In this document: in pieces, positions 15,853-25,296 of the stretch
Layout: each line of letters starts with the position of its first letter
Numbering within the stretch: the stretch's first letter is position 1
Assembly: GCA_003224725.1 (NCBI GenBank)
Contig: QHZQ01000010.1
Coordinates: 1-38,361, forward strand
Source: Acidobacteriota bacterium
GTDB lineage: Bacteria; Acidobacteriota; Terriglobia; Versatilivoradales; Versatilivoraceae
Direction: 5' to 3'
Length of the DNA: 38,361 nucleotides
Notes under the pieces: generated by a model
Told to the model about the DNA's origin: nothing
The model's input: only the letters and a program-made list of their open reading frames with translations
Databases searched by the model: none
Translations under genes and position numbers: made by a program

Positions 15853-17778
15853 CTATGGTCTTACAGACTTTTTGTTTCTTAAATCCTCAAGCAATTCCAA
15901 GAATTTTTCAAAAGAAAATGTACCCAAATCTCCTTGAAATCGATTTCGGACAGCCAAAGTCCCGTTTTCGACTTCCTTGTCCCCCAAAATCACCATGTAA
16001 GGAATTTTCTCTAACTGTGCTTTCCGAACCTTGACATTCACCTTTTCATTTCTCAAGTCCGCCTTCACCCGGATATTTTCTTGCATCAATCGAGCTTGAA
16101 GCTGATGAGCAGCTTCATTGTGACGGTCGCTGATGGGTAGCAACATCACCTGAACCGGAGCCAGCCAAAAGGGAAAAGCGCCGGCATAATGTTCAATCAA
16201 GATCCCGAAAAAGCGCTCCAATGAACCTAGCAACGCCCGATGCACCATATAGGGACGGTGAGCCTTACCGTCTTCGGCTATATAGGAAATATCAAACCGC
16301 TCCGGCAGGTTGAAGTCGATCTGAATGGTTGAACACTGCCAAGAGCGGCCAATGGCATCCTTGATCTTTACATCAATTTTCGGACCATAGAAAGCACCAC
16401 CACCTTCATCGAGATTATAGGACAAACCTCTGGAATCGATGGCTCTTCTTAAAGCTGCTGTGGCGCGGTCCCAATCTTCAGGGGAGCCCACATACTTATC
16501 CGGGCGGGTGGCCAGAAAAATCTCAAACTGATCAAATCCAAAATTCGTCAGAATCGACAGGGTAAACTCGATGACCCCGAGAATTTCCTCTTCGATTTTC
16601 TCGGGTTGACAAAAGATGTGAGCATCATCCTGGGTGAAGCCTCTAACTCGAAACAGACCTTGGAGCACCCCGGACCGTTCGTAGCGATAAACCGTACCGG
16701 TTTCCGCGAATCTCAAAGGCAGATCTCGGTAGCTTCTCATGTCACTCTTGTAAATGAGTATGTGAAAGGGGCAATTCATGGGTTTGATCTGGTAATCCAC
16801 CTCATCAATTTTCATCGAGGAATACATACTTTCCCGATAGAAATCAACATGACCACTCGTGCGCCATAAATCAAGCTTGGCGATGTGCGGGGTGTAAACA
16901 AAATCATATCCACCCTGCAAATGTTCCTCCCGCCAAAAATCCTCTATTTCTTTTCGGATCAGCGCTCCTTTGGGATGCCAAAAAACCAGCCCCGGGCCTG
17001 CTTCTTCCTGCAAGCTAAAAAGATCTAACTCTTTCCCTACCCGACGGTGATCCCTTTTCTTGGCTTCTTCTACTTGCCTGAGATAATCTTCCAGCTCCTT
17101 CTTACTGAAAAAGGAGGTCCCGTAGATTCTCTGCATTTGCTTACTGTGCTCGTCACCCTTCCAATAGGCACCCGCAATAGACAATAACTTCACCGCTTTA
17201 ATCTTTCCAGTAGACCGAATGTGTGGGCCTAGACAGAAATCAATGAGGTTTCCCAACTTGTAACAAGAAAACTCATCGGCAGCCTTTTCCTGGATGAGCT
17301 GGCACTTCAGTTCCTCACCTCTTTTCCTGAACCACTCCAACCCCTCGGGCTTGGCCATCATGAAACGCTCATAAGGCAGATCCTGCTTGATGAGTTCCTG
17401 CATCTTCTGCTCAATTTTTTCCAGGTCTTCCGGAGTGAAAGGTTCTTTCCTGTAAAAATCGTAATAAAAGCCATTTTCAACCGGGGGCCCAATGCCCAAC
17501 TGAGTTTCGGGGAAGAGCTCGATGACCGCCAAGGCCAGTAAATGAGCTGAACTATGCCGGTATACTTGCAGGGCCTCGGAATTTCTGTCAGTGAGGATGT
17601 TGACCTTAGCATCCTTTTCAAGCCTACTGGATAAATCTCTGAGCTGGCCGTCGACTTTGGCAACCAGTGCAGCTTCTGCCAGGCGTTTGCTCACAGAATT
17701 CGCCACTTCCAAAACAGTGACGCCAGATTCAAACTTGTTCTGGGTTCCGTCAGGAAAGATAACCGTAATCGAATTCAT
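15853..17778 (-). CDS. thrS: Threonyl-tRNA synthetase
   Basis: Class II synthetase charging tRNA-Thr, with TGS domain (about 1-64), an editing domain with the HxxxH motif HSSAH (75-79), catalytic core containing the zinc-site Cys in IKPMNCPFHI, motif 2 (RYERSGVLQGLFRVRGFTQDDAH) and a C-terminal anticodon-binding domain (PVQVMLLPISDRHNEAAHQL). The track begins at a TTG at 17826, only about 6 nt from the predicted transcription start. ATG at 17778 gives 641 residues, the family norm, and is preferred. It leads the infC-rpmI-rplT-pheST series, with an 84-bp gap before infC. Confidence 0.96.
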   Translation of the reverse strand: MNSITVIFPDGTQNKFESGVTVLEVANSVSKRLAEAALVAKVDGQLRDLSSRLEKDAKVNILTDRNSEALQVYRHSSAHLLALAVIELFPETQLGIGPPVENGFYYDFYRKEPFTPEDLEKIEQKMQELIKQDLPYERFMMAKPEGLEWFRKRGEELKCQLIQEKAADEFSCYKLGNLIDFCLGPHIRSTGKIKAVKLLSIAGAYWKGDEHSKQMQRIYGTSFFSKKELEDYLRQVEEAKKRDHRRVGKELDLFSLQEEAGPGLVFWHPKGALIRKEIEDFWREEHLQGGYDFVYTPHIAKLDLWRTSGHVDFYRESMYSSMKIDEVDYQIKPMNCPFHILIYKSDMRSYRDLPLRFAETGTVYRYERSGVLQGLFRVRGFTQDDAHIFCQPEKIEEEILGVIEFTLSILTNFGFDQFEIFLATRPDKYVGSPEDWDRATAALRRAIDSRGLSYNLDEGGGAFYGPKIDVKIKDAIGRSWQCSTIQIDFNLPERFDISYIAEDGKAHRPYMVHRALLGSLERFFGILIEHYAGAFPFWLAPVQVMLLPISDRHNEAAHQLQARLMQENIRVKADLRNEKVNVKVRKAQLEKIPYMVILGDKEVENGTLAVRNRFQGDLGTFSFEKFLELLEDLRNKKSVRP

Positions 17779-17838
17779 AAGGCTTAATCGGGTGAAAGGG
17801 CAGCCCCTCTCAGGCTTTCCGGCCAAAACGAGCCTGAA

Positions 17839-17867
17839 AATTTACCAGATATCCAGGTGTCGGTCAA
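17839..17867 (-). promoter_or_regulatory. Promoter of thrS and the downstream operon
   Basis: On the minus strand TTGACC (17867-17862) and TAAATT (17844-17839) are 17 bp apart. A small inverted repeat CAACCTT-AAA-AAGGTTG overlaps the -35. The predicted start near 17832 leaves a leader of about 54 nt to the ATG. No T-box is visible. Confidence 0.6.
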
Positions 17868-18019
17868 CCTTTTTAAGGTTGCGTAGAGCGCGAGGCTCCG
17901 TCAGCATCGAACTTTCATGGGTTTGATTCATCAGACTTATTATAAGAGAATCGTCCGAGAGAAGAAATCCAGCGCTTTCGAAGATGCGATTACAGTTTTT
18001 GAGACTCTCAAATTAGCCA

Positions 18020-18824
18020 ATGGAGATTTACGGCCTCGATTTCACCAGCGCCCCCCGTCCGAAAAAGCCTATCACCTGTGCTGTGGGTTCAAAGGATGGC
18101 CCGGTTCCTGTATTGAAGATGGAGCATCTGACAGGGTTCTCCGGTTTTGAAGAATTTGAAGTATTCTTAGGTCAGGGCGGTCCCTGGGTCGCAGCGATGG
18201 ATTTCCCCTTCGGGTTACCTCGGAAACTAATTGCCAATCTCTCCTGGCCGAAACCTTGGGAAGCCTATGTTGAGTTTGTTTCCACACTAGGCTTGAAGTC
18301 GTTTGAGTTCGAATTAGCTGGCTACAGAAATGGCCAACCCCAGGGGGATAAACAGCATTTGAGGCTACAGTCCGATGATGTTATACGGAGTCCCGGTTGG
18401 GAGAATGTTTTTCCAGGGCGCTCCCCGATTGCTGAGGTCTGGCGTAAGTCTCCTGCCTTGTCGGCCGACCACTGCAGACAGAGTGGCCCTCGAAGGTTAT
18501 CCAGCTCTGGTGGCTCGAAAATGGATTGGGAAGCACAGTTACAAAAGCGATCAGCCTATCAAGCAAACGCTCGATAAGGAGGAAAGGCGCCGAGCCATCC
18601 TCACCGGACTGCGCTCCAGCCAATTTAAGAGTCACTATGGTTTTGATATCGAATTGAGCGACACGCTGGCCCGTCAGTGTGTCCTGGATCCTTCGGGCGA
18701 CGCTCTGGACGCGGTTCTTTGCTCCATTCAGGCCGCTTGGGCCTTTGGGCGACGGGACTTTGGCGTACCTCCCCAATGTGATAAAGATGAAGGATGGATC
18801 GTGGATCCGTCATTAGCGCTGTAA
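18020..18824 (+). pseudogene. DUF429-family gene split by a +1 frameshift
   Basis: Two overlapping ORFs make one DUF429 (predicted RNase H-like fold nuclease) protein of about 267 residues. The first frame gives MEIYGLDFTSAPRPKKPITCAVG and AMDFPFGLPR up to QGDKQHLR; the second gives VGRMFFQGAPRLLRSGV, DRVALEGYPALVARKWIG, KHSYKSDQ and DALDAVLCSIQAAWAFG. A stop in the second frame at 18360-18362 confines the shift to shortly after that point, so one extra base near 18363-18372 would explain it. The +1 frame continues by chance to 18577. This could be real decay, an assembly error or a shift event; a run of five Gs lies just upstream but cannot itself be the site. Function of DUF429 proteins is uncertain. 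Confidence 0.75.
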
Positions 18825-18825
18825 T

Positions 18826-18854
18826 TTGAGAAGCCTGGGTGTTTCGGCTATACT
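18826..18854 (+). promoter_or_regulatory. Promoter of iscS-mnmA
   Basis: TTGAGA (18826-18831) and TATACT (18849-18854) are separated by 17 bp, about 45 bp before the iscS ATG. The -35 begins two bases after the DUF429 stop. Confidence 0.65.
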
Positions 18855-18898
18855 AACAAGGTGCGTGAAAAGTAGAGTTATTAAAGGAAGCGGACAAA

Positions 18899-20080
18899 AT
18901 GCGAAGAATCTATTTGGATAATAATGCCACAACCCAGATAGCCACTGAAGTGGTGGAGGCGATGCTGCCGTGCTTCCGGGAGTCTTATGGAAATGCCTCG
19001 AGCGTTCACTGGTACGGTCAGGAGGCCAAAGCCTTGATGGACAAGGGCAGACAACAGGTCGCAACCTTTCTCCACGCTGAACCTAACGAGATCGTATTCA
19101 CCAGTGGCGGAACAGAAAGCGATAACCTGGCCATCCGTGGAATTGTCGAATCCGTGCCAGGAACCGGCAAGCACGTCATCACCTCACAAATCGAGCATCA
19201 TGCAGTTTTGCATGCGTGCCAGATGTTGCAGAAGCTTGGCATCAAAGTCACCTATGCTCCGGTTGATGCAGAAGGTCTGGTAGACCCTGCGGAGATTGAG
19301 AAGTCCATTACACCTGAAACGGTTTTGATCTCGATTATGCATTCCAACAATGAAATTGGCACCATTCAACCGGTTCAGGAAATCGGAGCGATTGCCAGGG
19401 CCCGCGACATTTACTTTCATACCGATGCTGTCCAGGCGGCGGGAAAAGTGCCTCTTGACGTGGAACAAATGGGGGTCGATCTCTTATCGATTGCGGGACA
19501 CAAATTTCACGCTCCCAAGGGTGTCGGCGCTCTCTATATTAAGAAAGGCACTAAAATTCGGCCCCTGCTTTACGGTGGGGCTCACGAGAGAAATCGGCGC
19601 GCGGGGACGGAAAGCATCCCTCATATTGTGGCCCTGGGCAGAGCCGCCGAACTCGCAATGACTGAGATGGAAAATAATACGAGAAGAATTCTTGAACTCC
19701 GGGATTACTGCGAGACGGAGATTCTGAGACGTGTCCCTCACACGTTCCTTAACGGCTCTCGAACCCGAAGAATTCCGAATACGGCCAACATCCGTTTTGA
19801 CCAGGTCGAGTCTGAGGCTCTACTAATCAATCTGGATTTGGCCGGTGTTGCCTGTTCCACCGGCTCGGCCTGTGCCTCCGGCTCCATCGAACCGTCCCAC
19901 GTGCTGACAGCTCTGGGTCTTCCGCCAGAGCAGGCTTTCAGTTCGGTTCGTTTTAGCCTGTCCAAATTTACCACTCGCGAAGAAATTGACCACGTTCTGA
20001 ATTTGCTTCCGGAGATGGTTGAGCGCTTACGCGAAAAGTCCCCCCAACACAACAAGTCGTTCGTGATGCACGCAGAATAA
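18899..20080 (+). CDS. iscS: Cysteine desulfurase (IscS/NifS family)
   Basis: PLP enzyme that removes sulfur from cysteine as a persulfide. The 393-residue protein shows DNNATT at the start, the EHHA segment (His100-His101), SNNEIGTIQ, the PLP lysine in SIAGHKFHAPKG (Lys202), and the persulfide-forming Cys325 in STGSACASGS followed by EPSHVL. AAGGAAG eight bases before the ATG supports the start. mnmA starts ten bases downstream, so the sulfur probably goes to tRNA 2-thiouridine formation as well as general use. No iscU or iscR is nearby. NifS versus IscS naming is not settled by sequence alone. Confidence 0.93.
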   Translation: MRRIYLDNNATTQIATEVVEAMLPCFRESYGNASSVHWYGQEAKALMDKGRQQVATFLHAEPNEIVFTSGGTESDNLAIRGIVESVPGTGKHVITSQIEHHAVLHACQMLQKLGIKVTYAPVDAEGLVDPAEIEKSITPETVLISIMHSNNEIGTIQPVQEIGAIARARDIYFHTDAVQAAGKVPLDVEQMGVDLLSIAGHKFHAPKGVGALYIKKGTKIRPLLYGGAHERNRRAGTESIPHIVALGRAAELAMTEMENNTRRILELRDYCETEILRRVPHTFLNGSRTRRIPNTANIRFDQVESEALLINLDLAGVACSTGSACASGSIEPSHVLTALGLPPEQAFSSVRFSLSKFTTREEIDHVLNLLPEMVERLREKSPQHNKSFVMHAE

Positions 20081-20089
20081 GGAGTATTG

Positions 20090-21247
20090 GTGTCCGAGAA
20101 GATTGTTATTGCGATGAGCGGCGGGGTGGATAGCTCCACGGCGGCGGCCTTGCTTCAGCAGCAGGGCTATGAGGTTGTGGGGCTCTCCATGCAGTTATGG
20201 GACTATACGCGCCGGGAATCGAGCCACGATGAGGCCGAACTGAAGAGGTCCGGGACTTGCTGTTCTCTAGATGATATCTACGATGCGCGTCGAGTGGCTC
20301 GTTTTTTGAATCTGCCTTTTTATGTGGTCAACTTTGAGAAGGCTTTCGAGGAAGAAGTGGTCATCCCCTTCGTGAGATCCTATTTGGAAGGAGAAACTCC
20401 GATTCCCTGTGTTCGGTGCAATACCTTCTTGAAGTTCGATCGCCTTCTTTCCAGGGCTTCTCAAATTGGAGCTGCCAAGCTGGCCACGGGACATTATGCC
20501 CGCGTCCGCTACAATCAGGCAACCGGTCGCTATGAGCTGCTTCAAGCTCTCGACACAAGTAAAGATCAGTCTTACTTCCTCTTTGAGATGACCCAATCCC
20601 AATTGAGGCGCACTCTGTTTCCTCTAGGAGAATATTCGAAATTGGAAGTCAGGAAGATGGCGAAGGAATATCAGCTCCCTGTTTTCGAAAAACCGGACAG
20701 CCAGGAGATTTGTTTTATTCCCAGCAAGAATTACGGCCGCTTCGTCGAGACCTACGTCTCCCAAGGTTTAATCACCCCCCGGGAGGTCGCGACCTCACAG
20801 GCCGAAAGCTCCGGCTGGACGGCCCGTTCTGGGACCATTGTGTCCAGAGACGGTAACGTCTTAGGTCAACATCGTGGGATTCATCATTTTACCGTGGGCC
20901 AGCGCAAAGGGCTGGGTGTCGCGGTGGGCGAGCCTCTTTACGTGCTCCAGACTGACGTGGCCAATGGCCGTGTGGTGGTTGGACCGCAACAGGACTTGTT
21001 GAAGAAGGGGCTCATTGCCAAGTCGCTTAACTGGATTTCGATTGAAAAGCTCGTCGAACCTATGCGGGTAAAGGCCAAGATCCGCAACCGGCACGAGGCT
21101 GCGACAGCCACGCTCTGCAACGAAAACCCTGATTGCGTCTCGGTGGAATTTGACGAGCCCCAGCGCGCCATAACTCCTGGCCAAGCGGTCGTCTTTTACC
21201 AGGAGGATCGCGTGGTGGGCGGAGGCTGGATCAAGGAAAGCCGATAG
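20090..21247 (+). CDS. mnmA: tRNA-specific 2-thiouridylase MnmA
   Basis: MnmA thiolates U34 of Glu, Gln and Lys tRNAs. The N-terminal PP-loop is SGGVDSS (10-16), followed by GTCCSLDDIYDARRVA. The catalytic pair is Cys110 (PCVRCNTFLKF) and Cys208 (SQEICFIPSKNYGRF). The C-terminal half has HHFTVGQRKGLGV and GQAVVFYQ-type beta-barrel motifs. The track begins at a TTG at 20087, but GTG at 20090 is better spaced (five bases) from AAGGAG. Product is 385 residues, slightly longer than E. coli MnmA. It forms an operon with iscS. Confidence 0.96.
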   Translation: MSEKIVIAMSGGVDSSTAAALLQQQGYEVVGLSMQLWDYTRRESSHDEAELKRSGTCCSLDDIYDARRVARFLNLPFYVVNFEKAFEEEVVIPFVRSYLEGETPIPCVRCNTFLKFDRLLSRASQIGAAKLATGHYARVRYNQATGRYELLQALDTSKDQSYFLFEMTQSQLRRTLFPLGEYSKLEVRKMAKEYQLPVFEKPDSQEICFIPSKNYGRFVETYVSQGLITPREVATSQAESSGWTARSGTIVSRDGNVLGQHRGIHHFTVGQRKGLGVAVGEPLYVLQTDVANGRVVVGPQQDLLKKGLIAKSLNWISIEKLVEPMRVKAKIRNRHEAATATLCNENPDCVSVEFDEPQRAITPGQAVVFYQEDRVVGGGWIKESR

Positions 21248-21365
21248 ATACTTGTCCCCCCCTTCTTCGTCGTCGTCCTCGGACTCGTCGTCATGGCCAT
21301 ATGCACAGGATGAGCTTGATGACCAGACGACGACTAGTGGTACATAATCCTAAAAACGTCAGTTA

Positions 21366-21513
21366 GCCACAGAGGCACAGAGACCACAGAGGGGGCAGAT
21401 AAGGAGTTATATCTTCGCAAAGCCTTTCAAAATTGTTATCCTCTGCGTGAGGATACCGCATCTGAAAACCGCCCGCCTTTCCACTTGCTCTGTGCACTCT
21501 GTGACTCCGTGGC
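21366..21513. repeat. Inverted-repeat element with CACAGAG-type ends
   Basis: A 26-base end (21366-21391, GCCACAGAGGCACAGAGACC...) and its imperfect inverse (21488-21513) differ at only a few positions and enclose about 96 bp. I recall similar CCACAGAGnCACAGAG ends as dispersed non-coding repeats in many environmental genomes, but copy number cannot be checked here. The rest of the 21248-21545 gap contains a CGTCGTCGTCCTCG low-complexity tract and no gene. Confidence 0.7.
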
Positions 21514-21545
21514 AATTTCACCTGCCGGATTTGGGATAATCCTCC

Positions 21546-22574
21546 ATGCAAACCGGTATCATATTCGATGACCTCTTTCTGGAACACGATACCGGCCCTT
21601 ATCATCCGGAATGTAAGGAGCGCTTAATTTCCATCGGAGAGGCACTGCAGTCCTGTCCTTACTCTGACCGGCTCTTCAGACTAAAGCCGCGCCCCGCTCG
21701 CGAAAGCGAACTCAATCTCATCCACCCGTTCTCACATATTCGAAATATTCAGCGGACCGCTGGCCAATCCTTCACGCAACTGGATTCGGATACCGTGGCC
21801 AGTGCCAGGAGTTACGAGGTCGCTTCGAATGCCGTGGGCAGTATCCTGGAAATGATCGATGCCTTGTTCTCCGGTCAAATTCAAAACGGTTTTGCTTTTG
21901 TGCGCCCTCCCGGTCATCACGCTGAGCCTGAGCGGGCCATGGGGTTTTGTCTCTTTAGCAATATTGCCATTGGGGCGGCCTATGCCTTGAAGAAGTTCAA
22001 ACTTTCACGCGTGCTGGTCATCGACTTTGACGTACACCATGGAAACGGCACGCAGAGCGCCTTTTACAACCAGAAAGAAGTGCTCTACCTCTCCACCCAT
22101 CAATTTCCTCTTTACCCAGGAACCGGGGATTTCCCTGAACTTGGCTCAGGCGGCGGCAAAGGATTTACCGTGAACTTTCCGCTCCCGGCAGGATGTGAGG
22201 ATGATACCTATAATCTGATATTTGAAAAAATGGTCACTCCTATTGGCGAAGCCTACCGACCCGAGTTGGTCTTAGTTTCGGCCGGCTTTGACGCCTACAC
22301 GCAAGATCCGCTGGCCGGCATGGACGTCACTCCGAAAGGGTTTTCCGGGATAGCCAGGGCGATCCTCGACCTGGCTGACAAGGTTTGTGAGGGCAGGGTA
22401 GTCCTCGCGCTGGAAGGTGGATACCATTTGGCTGGTCTCCAGCGGTGCGTGCTTTATGTTCTGGACGAACTGACTCGCAACGGACATCCACGGAACGACT
22501 GGAAGCAGACGCCTCGATTTCGTTCGATCCTGGAAACAGCCAAAAAATATTTCAACCCATATTGGAAGTTCTAA
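21546..22574 (+). CDS. Histone-deacetylase-family deacetylase (AcuC/HDAC-like)
   Basis: Zinc-dependent deacetylase of the HDAC/AcuC/APAH superfamily, 342 residues. Visible motifs are GPYHPECKERL, RPPGHHAEPERAMGFC (His124-His125), zinc ligands Asp162 and His164 in VIDFDVHHGNGTQ, Asp249 in SAGFDAYTQDPL, and the catalytic-region Tyr293 in LEGGYHLAG. Bacterial members act on acetylated lysines, acetylpolyamines or related amides; the substrate is unknown. No good Shine-Dalgarno precedes the ATG. A repeat element lies between it and mnmA, so it is probably transcribed separately. Confidence 0.92.
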   Translation: MQTGIIFDDLFLEHDTGPYHPECKERLISIGEALQSCPYSDRLFRLKPRPARESELNLIHPFSHIRNIQRTAGQSFTQLDSDTVASARSYEVASNAVGSILEMIDALFSGQIQNGFAFVRPPGHHAEPERAMGFCLFSNIAIGAAYALKKFKLSRVLVIDFDVHHGNGTQSAFYNQKEVLYLSTHQFPLYPGTGDFPELGSGGGKGFTVNFPLPAGCEDDTYNLIFEKMVTPIGEAYRPELVLVSAGFDAYTQDPLAGMDVTPKGFSGIARAILDLADKVCEGRVVLALEGGYHLAGLQRCVLYVLDELTRNGHPRNDWKQTPRFRSILETAKKYFNPYWKF

Positions 22575-22622
22575 CTAGCCAACGGCTTCGCCCCCTGAGA
22601 GCCTGCCCCCACCCCTGACAGG

Positions 22623-22682
22623 GAGCCCCGAAGCGCCAGCGAGGGTCATCGCCGGGCTGTCCCTCGCTGGCGCTTCGGGCTC
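22623..22682. repeat. Palindromic repeat, CCCTCGCTGGCGCTTCGGGCTC type
   Basis: GAGCCCCGAAGCGCCAGCGAGGG (22623-22645) and CCCTCGCTGGCGCTTCGGGCTC (22661-22682) are inverse copies except for one extra C, with a 15-base loop. I recall this motif as a dispersed palindrome in planctomycete-type genomes (memory, not searched). Confidence 0.8.
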
Positions 22683-22732
22683 TCATTGAATGGCTGAGTG
22701 TTTTGTCCAAGCCCCTAGGGGCGAAATATGGG

Positions 22733-22832
22733 TAGCCCAAGGTGGAGCGCTAGCGGAACCCTGGGTTTGCGGCCCCATTCCCAGTCTTCTCCCTTTCCCC
22801 GCACAGGCGGGGAAAGCGCTGGGGTGAGGGGC
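22733..22832. repeat. Further repeat-like intergenic block
   Basis: This holds GCCCAAGGTGGAGCGCTAGC followed by a perfect 9-bp hairpin, TTTCCCCGC-ACAG-GCGGGGAAA (22794-22815), and a GCTGGGGTGAGGGG tail. Both parts resemble non-coding repeats I recall from planctomycete-like genomes. No gene is supported in the whole 22575-22993 gap. Confidence 0.55.
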
Positions 22833-22993
22833 ATGAGTTGAGAAAACGAGAACAAGATTCCGCCGCGTATAACGGGCTAATACGCTCGCCGGCACTGGCT
22901 TCCGCTCGTAGCTCGACTTGGACATGACTGCATTCGACTGGAATGGTACTTGTGAGCCCGCCAGCGCGTGAGTGGGATGGCTGCAATCGGTTT

Positions 22994-23642
22994 CTAAGGC
23001 AACTCTCTCAGTCGAATGTTGCGAAATTCCACCCGCGTATCGTGACCGAGAAAGCCAATGTGACCTTGAGAACGTGCCAGACCGGGATGCTTCTTCAGGA
23101 CCTGCGGGTCTTTCACAGAATCAAGGTTAGCATCCACAATCGTTGTCCCGTTGAGAATCACGGTGATGCGGCGACCGCTAGCAGTAATCTCTTCCTGATT
23201 CCATTCTCCAGCCTTCTTTAAGAAACCCTGGCGGGCGGGGACCACGTCATAGATCGAGCCATGGTATTGAGCTGGTCTCAACTTTCCCTGATAGACCGGA
23301 GCCTGGTCATTCATCGAGAATCTGAATCTCCATCCCGGCATAAGCTGTATCCCCTTCAAGAGGGGCCCGGATACCAACACCGTTGTTGCCGCCTGGTTCT
23401 GTCTTGAACTCGAAACGAAAGACAAAGTTGGAATACTCTTTCTCGGTGAAAAGGTTTCCACCCCCATCGGCAGGGCAAACCAGGACGTGATTTTCCACAA
23501 CGTAGCCTCGTCCTGTCTTTCTGACGAGCGTCCAGCCGTCTAAGGTCTCACCGTCGAACAAAGAGATGAAACCCGGTTCCTCTGCAATAACTAGCAATGA
23601 TAGGCAGAAAAATAGGAAAAGAGTTGCTTTCATGGTTTTCAT
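22994..23642 (-). pseudogene. DUF1080 (3-keto-disaccharide-hydrolase-like) gene disrupted by a 4-bp tandem duplication
   Basis: Two minus-strand frames give one DUF1080 protein. The 5' part from ATG 23642 has a signal peptide ([20 protein letters not shown]), [35 protein letters not shown] and [11 protein letters not shown]-stop. The 3' part continues [40 protein letters not shown] and [23 protein letters not shown]. At the break the plus strand reads TCATTCAT (23307-23314); removing one TCAT restores ILDDQAPVY. A 4-bp slippage is unlikely to be a homopolymer sequencing error, so the gene looks truly broken. Intact members are secreted concanavalin-like proteins linked to sugar degradation. 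It is last in the DUF1549-DUF1501 operon, 125 bp after DUF1501. Confidence 0.85.
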
Positions 23643-23767
23643 GATGTAAAGGTCCTTTGGTAAAGTATCGCTCCGCCCCCGTTTCTTAGGTCGGCGCCCC
23701 TGCAACCGGAAAGAGCCGTGGCTGCTCCCCTGGCCGAAACCATAATCCCCCTTCGGATGCCCTGGAC

Positions 23768-25198
23768 TCAAACCAGGATTGGGCGGAGCACATTGCCCTG
23801 GACGTCAGTCAACCGGAAATGCCGGCCCTGGAATTTGTAGGTGAGTTTCGTATGATCGATTCCCAGGCAGTGCATGATGGTGGCGTGGAGGTCGTGGACG
23901 TCCGTTGGATTTTTCACGATGTTATAACTGAAGTCATCGGTCTCACCATAGGTGATGCCACCTTTAATGCCACCGCCTGCCATCCACAGGCTGAAGCACC
24001 GTGGGTGATGGTCGCGGCCGTAGTTGTCCTCAGTCAAAGCACCCTGCGAATAGACCGTCCGTCCGAACTCCCCGCTCCAGATCACGAGTGTATCACCCAG
24101 CATTCCCCGTTGCTTCAGATCCTGAATCAGCGCCGCCGAGGGCTGATCGGTCTGCAGGCATTGGCCGCGAATCTCCTTGGGTAAATTGTTATGCTGGTCC
24201 CAACCGCGATGGAAAAGCTGAATAAAGCGGACGCCGCGCTCGGCCAGTCGCCGCGCCAGAATACAATTGGCGGCATAACTGCCGGGCTTGCGTGAGTCAG
24301 GACCATACATCTCGAAAACCGCCTCAGGCTCCTTCGAAAGATCCGCCAGTTCAGGCACCGAGCTTTGCATTCGAAACGCCATCTCATATTGAGCGATGCG
24401 TGTGGCGATTTCCGGGTCCTGGTAATCTTTTAATTGCAGGTCGTTGAGCCTCGCCAGATCGTCCAGGAACCGGCGCCGGGCCAGGGTCGAATAGCCCACC
24501 GGATTTGACAGGTAGAGCACCGGATCCGAGCCGGAGCGAAACTTGACGCCCTGATATTTCGTTGGCAGAAAGCCGCTCCCCCATTGGCGGTCGGCCAGTG
24601 CCTGGGAACTGCCGCTTCCTTGAGAAACCATGACAACGAACGCCGGCAAATCCTGGTTTTCACTCCCCAAGCCGTAGGCGATCCAGGCCCCAATGCTGGG
24701 CCGGCCCGCTAACTGAAAGCCGGTCTGGAAAAAAGTGACTGCAGGGTCGTGATTAATGGCTTCGGTGCGCATCGATTTGACCAGGCAAAGGTCATCAGCC
24801 ACCTTCCCGGTGCAGGGCAGCAGCTCGCTCAGCCAGGTTCCGCTTTGGCCGTGCTGGTTAAAGCGGAAGATTGAGTTGGCGGTCGGAAAGTTTGACTGGT
24901 AGGCAGTCATCCCTGTGAGGCGTTGCCCCATACGTACAGACTCGGGGAGGTCCTTGCCGTGTTGCGACTGCAGCTGGGGTTTGTAATCGAATAAATCCAA
25001 TTGTGAAGGCGCCCCGTGCTGAAACAGGTAAATGACCCGCTTTGCTTTGGGCGCGAAATGAGGCAATCCCGGTAATCCCGTGCCGGCTTGGGCGTCTTTG
25101 GAAAACAAAGTGGCCAGCGCCGTTATGCCCAAACCCGCGCTGGAGCTAAAAAAACTCCGTCGAGTCAGAAGCAGTTTTTGTTCTTGGATGGGGTCCAT
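23768..25198 (-). CDS. DUF1501 protein with Tat signal
   Basis: DUF1501 proteins have a sulfatase/alkaline-phosphatase-like fold and are usually encoded beside DUF1549/DUF1553 proteins. From ATG 25198 (AGGAGGAG just upstream) it has 476 residues, starting with a twin-arginine signal ([19 protein letters not shown]). Family motifs include [50 protein letters not shown], the WDQHNNL region, [15 protein letters not shown] and the metal-site-like [21 protein letters not shown]. The track start (25303) adds 35 unrelated residues. Its role is unknown; exported by Tat, it is thought to act with its DUF1549 partner on complex organic matter. Confidence 0.92.
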   Translation of the reverse strand: MDPIQEQKLLLTRRSFFSSSAGLGITALATLFSKDAQAGTGLPGLPHFAPKAKRVIYLFQHGAPSQLDLFDYKPQLQSQHGKDLPESVRMGQRLTGMTAYQSNFPTANSIFRFNQHGQSGTWLSELLPCTGKVADDLCLVKSMRTEAINHDPAVTFFQTGFQLAGRPSIGAWIAYGLGSENQDLPAFVVMVSQGSGSSQALADRQWGSGFLPTKYQGVKFRSGSDPVLYLSNPVGYSTLARRRFLDDLARLNDLQLKDYQDPEIATRIAQYEMAFRMQSSVPELADLSKEPEAVFEMYGPDSRKPGSYAANCILARRLAERGVRFIQLFHRGWDQHNNLPKEIRGQCLQTDQPSAALIQDLKQRGMLGDTLVIWSGEFGRTVYSQGALTEDNYGRDHHPRCFSLWMAGGGIKGGITYGETDDFSYNIVKNPTDVHDLHATIMHCLGIDHTKLTYKFQGRHFRLTDVQGNVLRPILV

Positions 25199-25275
25199 AA
25201 CTCCTCCTGAAAATTCTGATCGAGTGATGCCGGGCTTGGGACTTTTGAACTTAAGCGACTCTGCCGCCTGATGTG

Positions 25276-25296
25276 CGGAAAGTCTCTGACTTTCCG
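25276..25296. repeat. 9-bp inverted repeat CGGAAAGTC-TCT-GACTTTCCG
   Basis: A perfect stem-loop in the 217-bp gap between the DUF1549 and DUF1501 genes, with no T-run. It resembles another dispersed palindrome of planctomycete-like genomes (memory only) rather than a terminator. Confidence 0.6.

Noticed and set aside
17930-18019. Possible promoter (TATTAT near 17938) for the DUF429 gene
   Set aside because: No well-spaced -35 hexamer could be found.
21248-21345. CGTCGTCGTCCTCG-rich tract after mnmA as a possible terminator or coding segment
   Set aside because: Low complexity, no clean stem with a T-run, and no ORF of note.
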